Positions 5,696 through 13,882 of a stretch of 13,982 bases of DNA are shown here, piece after piece; position 1 is the stretch's first letter, and every line of letters begins with the position of its first letter. The stretch lies in assembly GCA_964446285.1 (NCBI GenBank), contig CAYUNT010000121.1, positions 1-13,982 of the forward strand. Direction: 5' to 3'. This stretch comes from CAYUNT01 sp964446285. GTDB lineage: Bacteria; Sumerlaeota; Sumerlaeia; SLMS01; CAYUNT01. The notes below the pieces were generated by a model. It was not told the origin of the DNA, did not search any database, and was given only the letters and a program-made list of their open reading frames with translations. The position numbers were made by a program, and so were the translations under genes.

Positions 5696-8600
5696 ATGGC
5701 AACGCTCCAATCTGCAAGTGGTTTGGACCAGGCATCGCGCCAGGGAAGGGGATTGCTCGGGGGGCGAAAGGGCGCTGTTGTGCCTGGCTTATGGGTTTGG
5801 ATGGTGGGAATCACCGCTTGGATTGCATTCCTGGGGGCTGCGGCTCATTCCGCTCCTGTCGGCGCGATCGCGCAGGACAATCCGGCCGCTTCGCCAACGC
5901 CGCCACAGGTCTCGCGTCAGCCGACTTCCCAGGACTTATGGACGCATTGGCCCGATCCGCCTCCCTCGGCGCTCGTCGTGCTTCCTCTTGTGGATCAAAG
6001 CGGACTGGGCGGTTCGCTCAACTATGAAATTCGCGAATCTTCGGGACGCCTGATCCAGGCGTTGCTCACGCTGGGAGGCCGCCCGGCCACATGCCCGGAC
6101 GCGGAATCCTTATACGCGGCCTTGTCGCGCCGCGGATATTCATTCGATTTCATGGAGCCGCTGGATGCGGCGGAGTTGGCGGCGCTTGGGCGTGATCTGC
6201 ATACAGACACGATCCTCCAGGTGGTGATCAGGCGCGTTGGCGCCGAAATCCAGGCCATCGCCACGGCGGCGGATGCAAAAACCGGGCGCGAGATTGGAAC
6301 CTGGAAGGCGCAGATTCCCGGCAATGCGCCCACATACGAGGCTCTGTTCGACGCGCAAACGCAACTGGCACCGCTCGTGGCGGCAGGCTTGCTTGGATTG
6401 GAAAATCCAGAGGCCTTGTGCAAAGGCCAAGACGTGAATGCAAAAAATGACAAGACGAGATCGGCGGCTAACGCGCTCGCCGCGCAGGCACGCACGCAGC
6501 TGATGCCGCCGCCGTCTTACCCGCGAATCCTTCGCGCGCTTCGCCTGGCCCAGGCCGCGGTGGAAAAAGACCCGCATTGCGAAGACGCCTGGGCCGCGCT
6601 GTCCTTTGGGTTCCGGCAACTGGAAATCAAGATGGAAGAGAGCGAGTCTCCTCTCATGCGAGAAGCGGCCTTGCGGTCGTATGTGGCGGGCGAAATCGCG
6701 TGGTTTCTCGCGCCGGAAACGCCGCAATCGCATCTGGCCCGCGGGTGGGGGAAGGTCGCCACAGGCCGATTCGCGCAGGCGCACCGCCAGGCAAAAGAGG
6801 CGCTGAAAAAGGACCCGGAAAATTGGGGTGCGCGCATCATTCGCGCCCACACGTATCCTCGAGCGGGAGACGATCCGACTTCGCCCACGCCTTCCGATTC
6901 CCTGGCGCGCGAATGGATGGAAATCACAAAACCTTATATCATCATTCAATACCCGTCGGATTTGCTGACAAGATATGGACAATGGGTGAAGGAAGAACCG
7001 TTTTCTCCCTACCTATGCGTCAGCCTGGGAGAAATGAAGGACCTGGACGAAAAGCGGACCGCGCACACCCTTGCGGCCGTTCAGGGCAGCTATTTCGCCC
7101 TGGTGGAAATGGCGCGCCAATACGAACTCGCGGGAAAACCGGACGAAACAAAACGCATCGCCGCGCTCATCAAGCGCAACACAGGCATCGCGACCGGCCC
7201 CTCTTCCGCCTTGCCGGTCTCCGCTGCGCCTTCATCCGGCCCGCCTTCCAGCCCCATCGCCGATTCCGTGGAGGAAGCGCTTGTCCGAAAATCCGCGCAA
7301 GGTCTGCAAGGGTTTGTGGCGCAATCCTACTGGTGGGAGCCGGACTGCCCCGCGCGCAATGCGCTGGATCTTTTGCATAAGGAAAAAATCCGGTTTGGAG
7401 AATCCTTTGCCACGCCGACGCAGTGTCTTCGCGCCGCTGGGGCGGGCGGAATGCAATTCACGCCGCGCCAATGGATGCATCTGGCCGAACGCCCCGCGCT
7501 TGATGGCGCATGGATGTCGATGATGGATTATGGATTCAGCCTGGGCATCCAGGATCGCGCGGATGAACTGGCCGAAATGCTCGATGGGCTTTTCCCGGAC
7601 GACCTGCCCACGCTCGGAAATCTCGACTATTATTACAGAAACATCCGCCGGAACGCCAGGCAATATGACGGAAAGTTCAGCGACAGAATGTATTCCCTGC
7701 ACAAGGATTACATTCCTTGCTACCGCATCAACGTTGACGCGGCCCAACTCACGCCCGAAAAGAAAGTTCTGTATTTGGAAAAGCTGAAGTGCCTCGCGCC
7801 GTTTGACGTCTCGACGCTGAGATTTATCGCTTCGCAATTGGAAATGATGGGCGACTGGAAGCGCGCCGCCGAGTATCAGGACCTCATCGGATGGCGGCGC
7901 CCCAACGCATGGGAAAATCGCATCAACGCCCTTTCTTTGCGCGCCATGGCGGAACGCCGCCTCATCACGGCGCAGGAAATGGCCGCGATGGAGGAAGACA
8001 TACCGAAAACAGAGGCCAATCGCGCGCGCCTGCTGGCCCGGCTATTCTGCCTGGGTTTGGACTACGGCAAATCGCTGCAATACTATCAGACGTATTTTTC
8101 CACGATTCATCCAACCAGTTCCGAGCCATACTTTGACGCCGCGTGGCTCTATCGCATTCAGGGCAAGCGCGAAGAAGCCAGGCAGATTTTTGAGCAGTTC
8201 ATTCGCACGGTTCCGGACCAACTCATCACGTGCGAGGCGCTGCTGGAACTGCGAAACATGGCCCAGGAGGAAAGCGACATGGCGGCGGCCCGAGGCTATC
8301 TCCAGCGGGCGGCCGACATCGACGACTGGAAAAGCTCGGTCATTCAGGCGGAGGCCTTTCAATACTGGCTCGAAGGCGACAGGGATTCGGCCCTGGATGA
8401 ACTGCGGCGGTGCGAAAACCGATACCCTGGCTCCGGATATTCCGTGGATGTGGGATGGGTGCTGTATGCCGAGGGTGATTACGAGGGCGCAAAAAAGCAG
8501 GTGGAAAAGGAAAAGGATTTGGCGCCGAGAAATCCCAAGATTTACTGGCTGCAATCCACGCTTCTTCGCCGCGAAGGAAAAATGACCGAGGCCGAACAAG

Positions 8601-9205
8601 TTCTAATGGCGTCTCTGGCCCAGGATTCGCGCAATCTTGCCGCGCGCGACAATCTGGCATGGCATTACTGGCTGGCGGGCGATCTGGACAAAGGCCGCAA
8701 AACCGTCGAGGAAGCCGCGCCTATTCCCAGGGTCAGAAGCTACTACGGCCTCTACCTCAGCTATGCCAGAATATGCATTAGCCAAAATGATCTGGCTAAA
8801 GCGGAGGAAATCGCCGCTCTTCTGCTGGCTTGCGAGCCTGTTTCGGTTGGGTCCGACGTCTTGCGGGCGCGCATTGCCCTGGCGCGGGGCGATCCGCAAA
8901 AGGCGCTTCAGGAACTAAACCGCGCACTTCTGGCGCGAAATTGGGGCGGTCTTGTCGTAGGCGCCCAGGCCAAACTGGCGCTGGGCGACGCTGCCACCGC
9001 GCGCGAATGGGTTCACTTGGCCAATACGTATGACTATGTGCCCAGCGCGGAGTCTATGATGATCGAGGGCGATGCGAACGCAGCGCTGGGCCGTCTGGAT
9101 GACGCGAAAAAACTGTGGGCGCGCGCCCTCGAACAAGAAGGTCCTTATACCACTGTAGGCAAACAGGCGAAGCAAAAACTGGCGGCTTTCAAACTGGAAA
9201 AGTAA
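5696..9205 (+). CDS. Large exported TPR protein with FlgO/TolB-like N-terminal domain
   Basis: This is a 1169-residue protein of unknown function. Residues 1-53 are a signal sequence or membrane anchor: a long basic lead, a hydrophobic core WVWMVGITAWIAFLGAAA (about 33-50) and a small-residue exit AHSA. Residues about 92-235 (ALVVLPLVDQSGLGGSLNYE, then a RRGY segment and alternating strands) resemble the FlgO/TolB-N type alpha-beta domain often found ahead of TPRs. The remainder is TPR-like helices: about 270-500, a Pro/Ser-rich linker near 500-525, then a long array, clearest at about 820-1165 (for example WALGDYEGA-like YAEGDYEGAKKQVEKEKDL, REGKMTEAEQVL and ALGRLDDAKKLWARAL). TPR scaffolds mediate protein contacts, so I expect a periplasmic or envelope role. 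It is monocistronic by position, convergent with the carbamoyltransferase gene. The start is set by GGAGGAG at the proper spacing. Confidence 0.85.
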   Translation: MATLQSASGLDQASRQGRGLLGGRKGAVVPGLWVWMVGITAWIAFLGAAAHSAPVGAIAQDNPAASPTPPQVSRQPTSQDLWTHWPDPPPSALVVLPLVDQSGLGGSLNYEIRESSGRLIQALLTLGGRPATCPDAESLYAALSRRGYSFDFMEPLDAAELAALGRDLHTDTILQVVIRRVGAEIQAIATAADAKTGREIGTWKAQIPGNAPTYEALFDAQTQLAPLVAAGLLGLENPEALCKGQDVNAKNDKTRSAANALAAQARTQLMPPPSYPRILRALRLAQAAVEKDPHCEDAWAALSFGFRQLEIKMEESESPLMREAALRSYVAGEIAWFLAPETPQSHLARGWGKVATGRFAQAHRQAKEALKKDPENWGARIIRAHTYPRAGDDPTSPTPSDSLAREWMEITKPYIIIQYPSDLLTRYGQWVKEEPFSPYLCVSLGEMKDLDEKRTAHTLAAVQGSYFALVEMARQYELAGKPDETKRIAALIKRNTGIATGPSSALPVSAAPSSGPPSSPIADSVEEALVRKSAQGLQGFVAQSYWWEPDCPARNALDLLHKEKIRFGESFATPTQCLRAAGAGGMQFTPRQWMHLAERPALDGAWMSMMDYGFSLGIQDRADELAEMLDGLFPDDLPTLGNLDYYYRNIRRNARQYDGKFSDRMYSLHKDYIPCYRINVDAAQLTPEKKVLYLEKLKCLAPFDVSTLRFIASQLEMMGDWKRAAEYQDLIGWRRPNAWENRINALSLRAMAERRLITAQEMAAMEEDIPKTEANRARLLARLFCLGLDYGKSLQYYQTYFSTIHPTSSEPYFDAAWLYRIQGKREEARQIFEQFIRTVPDQLITCEALLELRNMAQEESDMAAARGYLQRAADIDDWKSSVIQAEAFQYWLEGDRDSALDELRRCENRYPGSGYSVDVGWVLYAEGDYEGAKKQVEKEKDLAPRNPKIYWLQSTLLRREGKMTEAEQVLMASLAQDSRNLAARDNLAWHYWLAGDLDKGRKTVEEAAPIPRVRSYYGLYLSYARICISQNDLAKAEEIAALLLACEPVSVGSDVLRARIALARGDPQKALQELNRALLARNWGGLVVGAQAKLALGDAATAREWVHLANTYDYVPSAESMMIEGDANAALGRLDDAKKLWARALEQEGPYTTVGKQAKQKLAAFKLEK

Positions 9206-9274
9206 CGCCGGGAGAGGGGCCGGTGAGATATGCTCGCGTTTTGTGGCGCGATTGGCGTCTCCGCGCGGCACGAG

Positions 9275-9366
9275 GCAATGCGGCCCGGCGCGAGAGCGGA
9301 GCCGAACAGTCACAATACGCGAGGGCGGAGCCTCGCGATCCCGATGCGTTAATTTTTCAGGCTGTG
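9275..9366 (-). repeat. Long direct repeat, copy A, with PFL-gene 3'-end remnant
   Basis: This is near-identical to 11732-11823, including an exact 45-bp core (9298-9342 equals 11755-11799). The core holds a hairpin CGCGAGG-GCGGAG-CCTCGCG (9318-9337). Its right side, read on the minus strand from 9384 to 9349, encodes RIHAHLHSLKN and a TAA. The PFL gene at the other copy ends RVPAPLHSLKN and TAA. The three codon differences within LHSLKN are synonymous. The copy lies between the convergent TPR and carbamoyltransferase genes. No T-tract immediately follows the hairpin, so a terminator role is doubtful. Confidence 0.85.
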
Positions 9367-9384
9367 CAGATGGGCATGGATGCG
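9349..9384 (-). pseudogene. Possible relict of a PFL/UPF0210 gene 3' end
   Basis: Twelve minus-strand codons read RIHAHLHSLKN followed by stop, against RVPAPLHSLKN followed by stop at the end of the intact PFL gene (11841-11806). As I recall, UPF0210 proteins usually end in a G-R-I-P-A-P-type tail like this, so the similarity is to real gene sequence and not only to a repeat. Upstream of these codons the similarity stops and the carbamoyltransferase stop codon lies 29 bases away. The segment is short, so a dispersed repeat that happens to include these bases is a fair alternative. Confidence 0.45.
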
Positions 9385-9413
9385 GATGGCAAGGGCAAGG
9401 GCGCGAGTCCGGA

Positions 9414-11558
9414 CTATGTTTCGCTGCGGTGGATGACCCACTTGCCCAAAACCAGAACGTCCAGATTGCCTTGTTGAAAGGACCGAATGGCGTCTTGGGG
9501 CGAGGCGACAATCGGTTCTTCATGCATATTGAAGGATGTATTGATCGTTACGGGGACGCCAGTGATTTCTCGATAGGCCCGCAAAATGGAATAAAACCTC
9601 GGATTGCGCTCGGGATGGACGAGCTGCGGACGCGCTGTGTTATCGACATGGATGGCCGCGGGGATGTTCTTTTGCGCTGTTTCCGTAGCGGCAAAAGTAA
9701 TGGTCATAAACTCCGCCGGATGTTCCGCTCCCTGGACGTTCTCGAAATACTCGGAGGCGTGTTCATACATTACCGCCGGGGCAAAGGGCATGAATTCAGT
9801 CCGCTTTAGTTGTTTGTTCAGCCATTGGTTCACCGCCGGGTCCTTGGCGCTGTAAAGAATGGACCGGTTGCCCAACGCGCGCGGACCGAATTCCATGCGT
9901 CCGTCAAAATGGGCGACCACTTTCTTTTCCGCAATGAGTTCGGCAACGACCCGCGCAATCTCCTGTTCCGCATAACGGCGCGCCTTCAGGCCAGATCGCT
10001 CAATCGCTTCCTTGATTTCAGCGTCGGAATATCCAACTCCCAGAAACACATCGCGCAAGGCAAAAGGTGGAAGTTCTCCGCCACGGTCTTCCACGAGGCG
10101 AAGCAGCGCCGCCCCCAAACTCAGCCCCGCGTCCGACATGGCAGGCTGAATAAATATGCGGCGGAATCCTAATTCCTTGATGTGCTGATTGAGTTTGACG
10201 TTGGCGAACACGCCTCCCGCAAGGGCGACGCAGTCCGGGCTGCCCAGTTTGTCGCGCCATTCGGTGACCAGGCTCAGAATGCGGCGCTCCAGGCGTTTTT
10301 GAATGGCATACGCCAAATCCTCGCGTGTGAAAGCCCCGAAGCGAGTTGGCCGCAAGGCGCGCAGACGCTCCCATCCATCGAGTCCCGATCGCATGAAATA
10401 TTCATAGGTAAGGTGATTTCCCCGGCCGCGCTTGAAGATATCATCAAAGAATTCGCTCAGGGCCTCATCGCACTGCGCGTTGTCCTGTCCAAACGCCGCC
10501 AGGCCTGTGATTTTTCCCTCATGGCGCGCGGGGCGGAATCCGAGGAGCGTGGTCACCATTTCGTATTCCAGCCCTGCGGGAAGTTCCTGGTAGAAATAGG
10601 ATTTCTGCAGATGCAGGCGCCCCTTGTCGCCGAGATAAACCTGGCCAGAGTAGTAGTCCCCCATGCCGTCAACGGAAACAACAAGCGCCGTCTCCATGCC
10701 GGAGGGATAGTACGCTGATGCGGCGTGGCAGGCATGATGATCGTAGCGCCCCGCCGCGGGACACAGTTCTCGCCCAATGATTGTTTCGGAAAAAGTCATT
10801 GTCTGGCGCAGGAGGCTCATCACCTGAAATTTGAGCGTCGATCTGAGCATGTGGCGGGGAGGCGATTTCAGGCCCTTGAGCGGCAAATAACCAAAATGCG
10901 AATAAAGATTCCTGGCCAGGCAAGACGGCATCGGCACTTCACTGTGAGAAAAACGCGCGGCAAATTGTCCGTCATTTTCCCACAGAAAGATGGCGCATAT
11001 GGCAATCCCAAGGTCTCTCGGATCCGGCGGGCATTGAAAGGGATCGGATAAAATGCGGATTTCGCGGATTGGCTCTGCTGAGGCCAATTCCCAGGTTTTT
11101 TCCACATTACTGATTGGCTCCATTTGCCTGCCGTTGATCTGGATAAGGGCGGTTCTTTTGAGGCGGCATGTGGATTTATCTAAAAGAACAAGCGAGATTT
11201 TTGAGATGTCCGGCGTATCAATCTTTAGCCGCGCTTCCGCCGCCGTCCAGCGATAGGCCAATTCGCCACTTCGCTCCAGGGCATGGAAACCCAGTTTCGG
11301 TGAAAAAATGCTGTCGTCGTCCAGTGGAATGGCCTTCCAGGGAATCAGGCCGGCGTTGAGTTGCCTTTCGGCCCACGGAAACAGGGCCGTGGGATTGCGT
11401 TCGTGGCCCTGTTGCCTGGAAAGGCGGTCGAGGCTGCACGCGAACAATGGCTTGCCGCTATTTGAGTCAACTACGCAGATGCCCGCATCATGGCTGATAC
11501 CGAGACCAACAATAGGTCTGCTGATTTCAATTCCATTACCCTTCCCATTGCCCTTCAC
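9414..11558 (-). CDS. NodU/CmcH-family carbamoyltransferase with an inserted beta-sandwich-like domain
   Basis: The family transfers carbamoyl from carbamoyl phosphate, through a carbamoyl-adenylate, to a hydroxyl of a sugar or antibiotic. With a GTG start the protein has 714 residues. The N-terminal Kae1-like fold opens with GLGISHDAG (about 18-26). Its metal-binding signature is DHHACHAASAYYPS (273-286), and VSVDGMGD follows. The C-terminal YrdC-like domain carries DGRMEFGPRALGNRSIL (552-568) and NTSFNMHEEPIV. Between the first strands and the HHACH motif there are about 120 extra residues (83-205), including YRWTAAEARLKI and SDPFQCPPDPRDLGIAI, which resemble a galactose-binding-like beta-sandwich. 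I chose GTG at 11558 because AGAGGAT precedes it and the catalytic fold then begins at the usual distance; ATGs at 11603 or 11618 are possible. The substrate is unknown. Confidence 0.9.
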   Translation of the reverse strand: MKGNGKGNGIEISRPIVGLGISHDAGICVVDSNSGKPLFACSLDRLSRQQGHERNPTALFPWAERQLNAGLIPWKAIPLDDDSIFSPKLGFHALERSGELAYRWTAAEARLKIDTPDISKISLVLLDKSTCRLKRTALIQINGRQMEPISNVEKTWELASAEPIREIRILSDPFQCPPDPRDLGIAICAIFLWENDGQFAARFSHSEVPMPSCLARNLYSHFGYLPLKGLKSPPRHMLRSTLKFQVMSLLRQTMTFSETIIGRELCPAAGRYDHHACHAASAYYPSGMETALVVSVDGMGDYYSGQVYLGDKGRLHLQKSYFYQELPAGLEYEMVTTLLGFRPARHEGKITGLAAFGQDNAQCDEALSEFFDDIFKRGRGNHLTYEYFMRSGLDGWERLRALRPTRFGAFTREDLAYAIQKRLERRILSLVTEWRDKLGSPDCVALAGGVFANVKLNQHIKELGFRRIFIQPAMSDAGLSLGAALLRLVEDRGGELPPFALRDVFLGVGYSDAEIKEAIERSGLKARRYAEQEIARVVAELIAEKKVVAHFDGRMEFGPRALGNRSILYSAKDPAVNQWLNKQLKRTEFMPFAPAVMYEHASEYFENVQGAEHPAEFMTITFAATETAQKNIPAAIHVDNTARPQLVHPERNPRFYSILRAYREITGVPVTINTSFNMHEEPIVASPQDAIRSFQQGNLDVLVLGKWVIHRSET

Positions 11559-11584
11559 GCTGTATCCTCTTGGTTGAGATATCG

Positions 11585-11600
11585 ATCCAATAATTTGGAT
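11585..11600. promoter_or_regulatory. Inverted repeat in the carbamoyltransferase leader
   Basis: ATCCAA (11585-11590) and TTGGAT (11595-11600) are exact inverted arms around TAAT. The dyad lies 27 bases ahead of the GTG start and just downstream of the proposed -10 box, where a repressor site would be effective. It is AT-rich, in contrast with the surroundings. Confidence 0.35.
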
Positions 11601-11632
11601 CATGCATGGCAACCACACAAAGCGCTTGGCTA

Positions 11633-11660
11633 AACATAATCAGAAGAATTCCAAAGTCAA
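11633..11660 (-). promoter_or_regulatory. Candidate sigma-70-type promoter for the carbamoyltransferase gene
   Basis: On the minus strand TTGACT (11660-11655) is followed after 16 bases by TATGTT (11638-11633). The -35 matches five of six consensus bases and the -10 four of six. Another TTGACA lies about 20 bases further upstream, near 11680. A promoter here would explain expression of the gene independently of the PFL-ACT pair. Confidence 0.35.
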
Positions 11661-11731
11661 TCCTTGCCGACGGTTTGTCAATAAACCACGGACACGTCCC
11701 TGCGCAGGCATAGCCTTATGACGGTGCGAGC

Positions 11732-11823
11732 GGAATGCGCCCAGGCGCGAGAGTGGAGCCGAACAGTCACAATACGCGAGGGCGGAGCCTCGCGATCCCA
11801 GGGCGTTAGTTTTTAAGGCTGTG
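11732..11823 (-). repeat. Long direct repeat, copy B, overlapping the PFL gene 3' end
   Basis: This copy starts in the last codons of the PFL gene and continues past its stop (11806-11808) into the intergenic region. It contains the exact 45-bp core (11755-11799) and the same CGCGAGG/CCTCGCG hairpin (11775-11794) as copy A. Both copies have the same orientation and are 2457 bases apart, with only the carbamoyltransferase gene between them. Confidence 0.85.
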
Positions 11824-13179
11824 AAGAGGAGCGGGGACGCGGCCGCCACGCTCGATAAAATGGCTTTTGGCATCGACGTTCGGAACCGGCAGCACTACCG
11901 ATTCGCCAAACAGTCCGCCGAAACTGATCTTCTGGCCCGAACGTTTGCCCGGCACGGGAATGATCCGGCAGGCGGTGGTTTTATTATTAACGACGCCGAT
12001 GGCCATTTCGTCCGCGATGATCGAGGCGAGAGTGGCCGCGCTTGTCGAGCCAGGCAGGAAAATCATGTCCAGACCTACGGAACAGACGGCGGTCATGGCT
12101 TCGAGTTTTTCCAATTTGAGCGAGCCGTCGGCCGCGGCCTCGGCCAGGGCGCTGTCCTCGCTGACGGGCAAAAACGCGCCCGATAGACCGCCCACCGATG
12201 ACGAGGCGAACAGTCCGCCTTTTTTAATAGCGTCGTTGAGCAGCGCCACGGCGAGCGTCGTGCCCGGTTCGCCGATCTTGCGAATGCCCATCGCGTGGAA
12301 AATCTCGCCGACGCTGTCGCCGACGCGCGGCGTGGGCGCGAGCGAAAGATCGACAATCCCAAACTCGATGCCCAGACGTTCGCTGATTTCGCGTCCGATT
12401 AATTCGCCGACGCGCGTTACGCGAAACGACTGCATTTTAATCTCTTCGGCGATTTCGCCCAGCCCGACGCCTGGTTGCGTTTCGATCAGGCGTTCGACCG
12501 CGCGCTTGACGACGCCCGGGCCGCTGACGCCGATGTTCACGACGCATTCCGGTTCGCCCGCACCCAGATATGCGCCCGCCATAAAGGGATTGTTCGGCGG
12601 GATGTTCGCGAAAACGACCAGCTTCGCCGCGCCAAATCCATTGCGTTCGCGCGTCGCTTCCGCCACGGCCAAAATGCGCTCCGCAACAAGCAAAATCGCG
12701 TCGATATTGATGCCGGCATTCGTGGAGGCGACGTTGACCGAAGCGCACACGCGTTCGGTTTGCGAAAGGATTTCAGGCAGGGCGCGGATGAGATTGCGCT
12801 CACCGGGCGTGATGCCGCGCTGCACAAGCGCCGTGAATCCGCCGAGCAAATCCACTTCGACTTCGGCGGCGGCCGCGTCGCAAACGCGAGCAATCTCGAC
12901 AAACGCGGCCTCGCTCATGCCTTCGAGCAGCTGGCTGGCGGGCGATATGGCGATGCGTTTGTTGATGATCGGAATCCCGTATTTCCGGCCCAACTCCTGG
13001 CAAACGTCCACGAGCCGCCCGGCTTTGTTGAGGATTTTCTGGCGAACCTTGCGCCCGACATGCTCGACGTCGCGCGAGGCGCAATCGGACAAATTGATCC
13101 CAAGCGTCACGGCGCGGACGTCGAGATTTTCCTCCTGCAACATGCGCAGCGTGGATAGGACTTCGTCGGTGCGGATCAT
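11806..13179 (-). CDS. PFL family protein (UPF0210/DUF711)
   Basis: This is a 457-residue soluble protein of the UPF0210 family, whose members are named for a fold related to pyruvate formate-lyase but lack an established reaction. Recognisable segments include TLGINLSDCASRD near the N-terminus, NKRIAISPASQL, the FANIPPNNPFMAGAYLGAGE block, VVNIGVSGPGVVKRAVE, FGIVDLSLAPTPRVGDSVGE, GLDMIFLPGSTSAATLASII, a Cys-containing NNKTTACRIIPVPGK and a C-terminal GGRVPAPLHSLKN. The length and ends match the family, so it is intact. I see no glycyl-radical motif. Its ATG overlaps the stop of the ACT-domain gene (ATGA); this pairing is conserved in many bacteria and suggests that the ACT protein regulates it or acts with it. 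Its final codons lie within long direct repeat B. Confidence 0.95.
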   Translation of the reverse strand: MIRTDEVLSTLRMLQEENLDVRAVTLGINLSDCASRDVEHVGRKVRQKILNKAGRLVDVCQELGRKYGIPIINKRIAISPASQLLEGMSEAAFVEIARVCDAAAAEVEVDLLGGFTALVQRGITPGERNLIRALPEILSQTERVCASVNVASTNAGINIDAILLVAERILAVAEATRERNGFGAAKLVVFANIPPNNPFMAGAYLGAGEPECVVNIGVSGPGVVKRAVERLIETQPGVGLGEIAEEIKMQSFRVTRVGELIGREISERLGIEFGIVDLSLAPTPRVGDSVGEIFHAMGIRKIGEPGTTLAVALLNDAIKKGGLFASSSVGGLSGAFLPVSEDSALAEAAADGSLKLEKLEAMTAVCSVGLDMIFLPGSTSAATLASIIADEMAIGVVNNKTTACRIIPVPGKRSGQKISFGGLFGESVVLPVPNVDAKSHFIERGGRVPAPLHSLKN

Positions 13180-13757
13180 AGGCGGCTCATCTTTTCCTGG
13201 CGCGAGAGATAGAGGTTATTTGTGGCGAGAAAAAGGTTTTCGTGCTGGATGCGGACGCTGAATCGCCCGCGCGATCCGGCTTTTTCGAGGTCGATTTGCA
13301 CCTGCGCCAGATCGAGTTCGGGCGGGACGTCGATTTCGCTGATGAGAACAAACTGATCGGGCGGGCGCGTGAAACAATACAAATCGACAATGTTTATGCC
13401 GTGGCTGGCCAGGGAATTCGTGATTTCGTGAACAACGCCTTTGCGGTCTTTGCCTGTTAGCGTAAGGAAATAGATGTTGGATTGATGCGCTTGGGCGGCG
13501 GGCGCGTCGTGGTAGGGGAGAACGCTCACTGTGAGTTCGAGATGGCTGCCGCCCTGTTCGATTCCGCCGCGAATGCCTTCGGCGTCCACGCGCGCCGGGA
13601 ACGCGGCTATGATGAGAATTGTGAAACAGCTGTCCATGACGGTTTGCGACATTTTGTCGATATTGCCGCCCAGACGCAGGATAGTGCCGGTGACATTGCT
13701 GATAATGCCGACGCGGTCGAGCGTAATGACCGCAATCGCGTATTTGTTGGAACTCAT
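13176..13757 (-). CDS. ACT domain-containing protein (two ACT domains, GcvR-like architecture)
   Basis: This is a 193-residue regulatory protein with two ACT domains, small ligand-binding folds that usually sense amino acids. The first (about 5-80) is YAIAVITLDRVGIISNVTGT, then LRLGGNIDKMSQTVMDSCF. The second (about 95-172) is IYFLTLTGKDRKGVVHEITN, then SLASHGINIVDLYCFTRPPD. The conserved D-R-x-G-I/V and N-I-D/N-I-V-D turns are present in both. The ATG at 13757 gives a start immediately before the first ACT strand, with GGAGG about 10 bases upstream; an ATG at 13805 would add 16 unrelated residues. The stop overlaps the PFL gene start (ATGA), so the two are co-translated. The ligand is unknown. 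Confidence 0.93.
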   Translation of the reverse strand: MSSNKYAIAVITLDRVGIISNVTGTILRLGGNIDKMSQTVMDSCFTILIIAAFPARVDAEGIRGGIEQGGSHLELTVSVLPYHDAPAAQAHQSNIYFLTLTGKDRKGVVHEITNSLASHGINIVDLYCFTRPPDQFVLISEIDVPPELDLAQVQIDLEKAGSRGRFSVRIQHENLFLATNNLYLSRQEKMSRL

Positions 13758-13837
13758 GGAGATTAATCCTCCGCGAACGATGGCAGGACAAAGACGGCCG
13801 CGCAAGTTGCGAGGCGGTTATGCTCGTTTGGCGAATA

Positions 13838-13882
13838 ATGGGACGGATGGGACTTATGGGACAAATGGGACGAATGGGATAC
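13838..13882. repeat. Tandem repeat of five 9-bp ATGGGANNN units
   Basis: The units are ATGGGACGG, ATGGGACTT, ATGGGACAA, ATGGGACGA and ATGGGATAC. The first six bases are constant in all five, and the last three vary. The array lies about 80 bases upstream of the ACT gene start. The following 13883-13920 is also repetitive (CAACTCACAACCCATAACCC-type words). I see no gene in 13758-13982 and no clear promoter. Confidence 0.8.

Noticed and set aside
9318..9342. Hairpin in repeat A as an intrinsic terminator between convergent genes
   Set aside because: The stem is sound, but no T-tract immediately follows on either strand, and the same hairpin is part of a repeat found elsewhere in the window.
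11640..11873. Minus-strand small open frame of 77 codons between the PFL and carbamoyltransferase genes
   Set aside because: It starts inside the PFL gene in another frame and mostly translates repeat B. No ribosome binding site is visible.
11867..13261. Plus-strand open frame of 464 codons
   Set aside because: It is antisense to the PFL gene, which matches a known family end to end. The product is Ser/Thr/Arg-rich shadow sequence.
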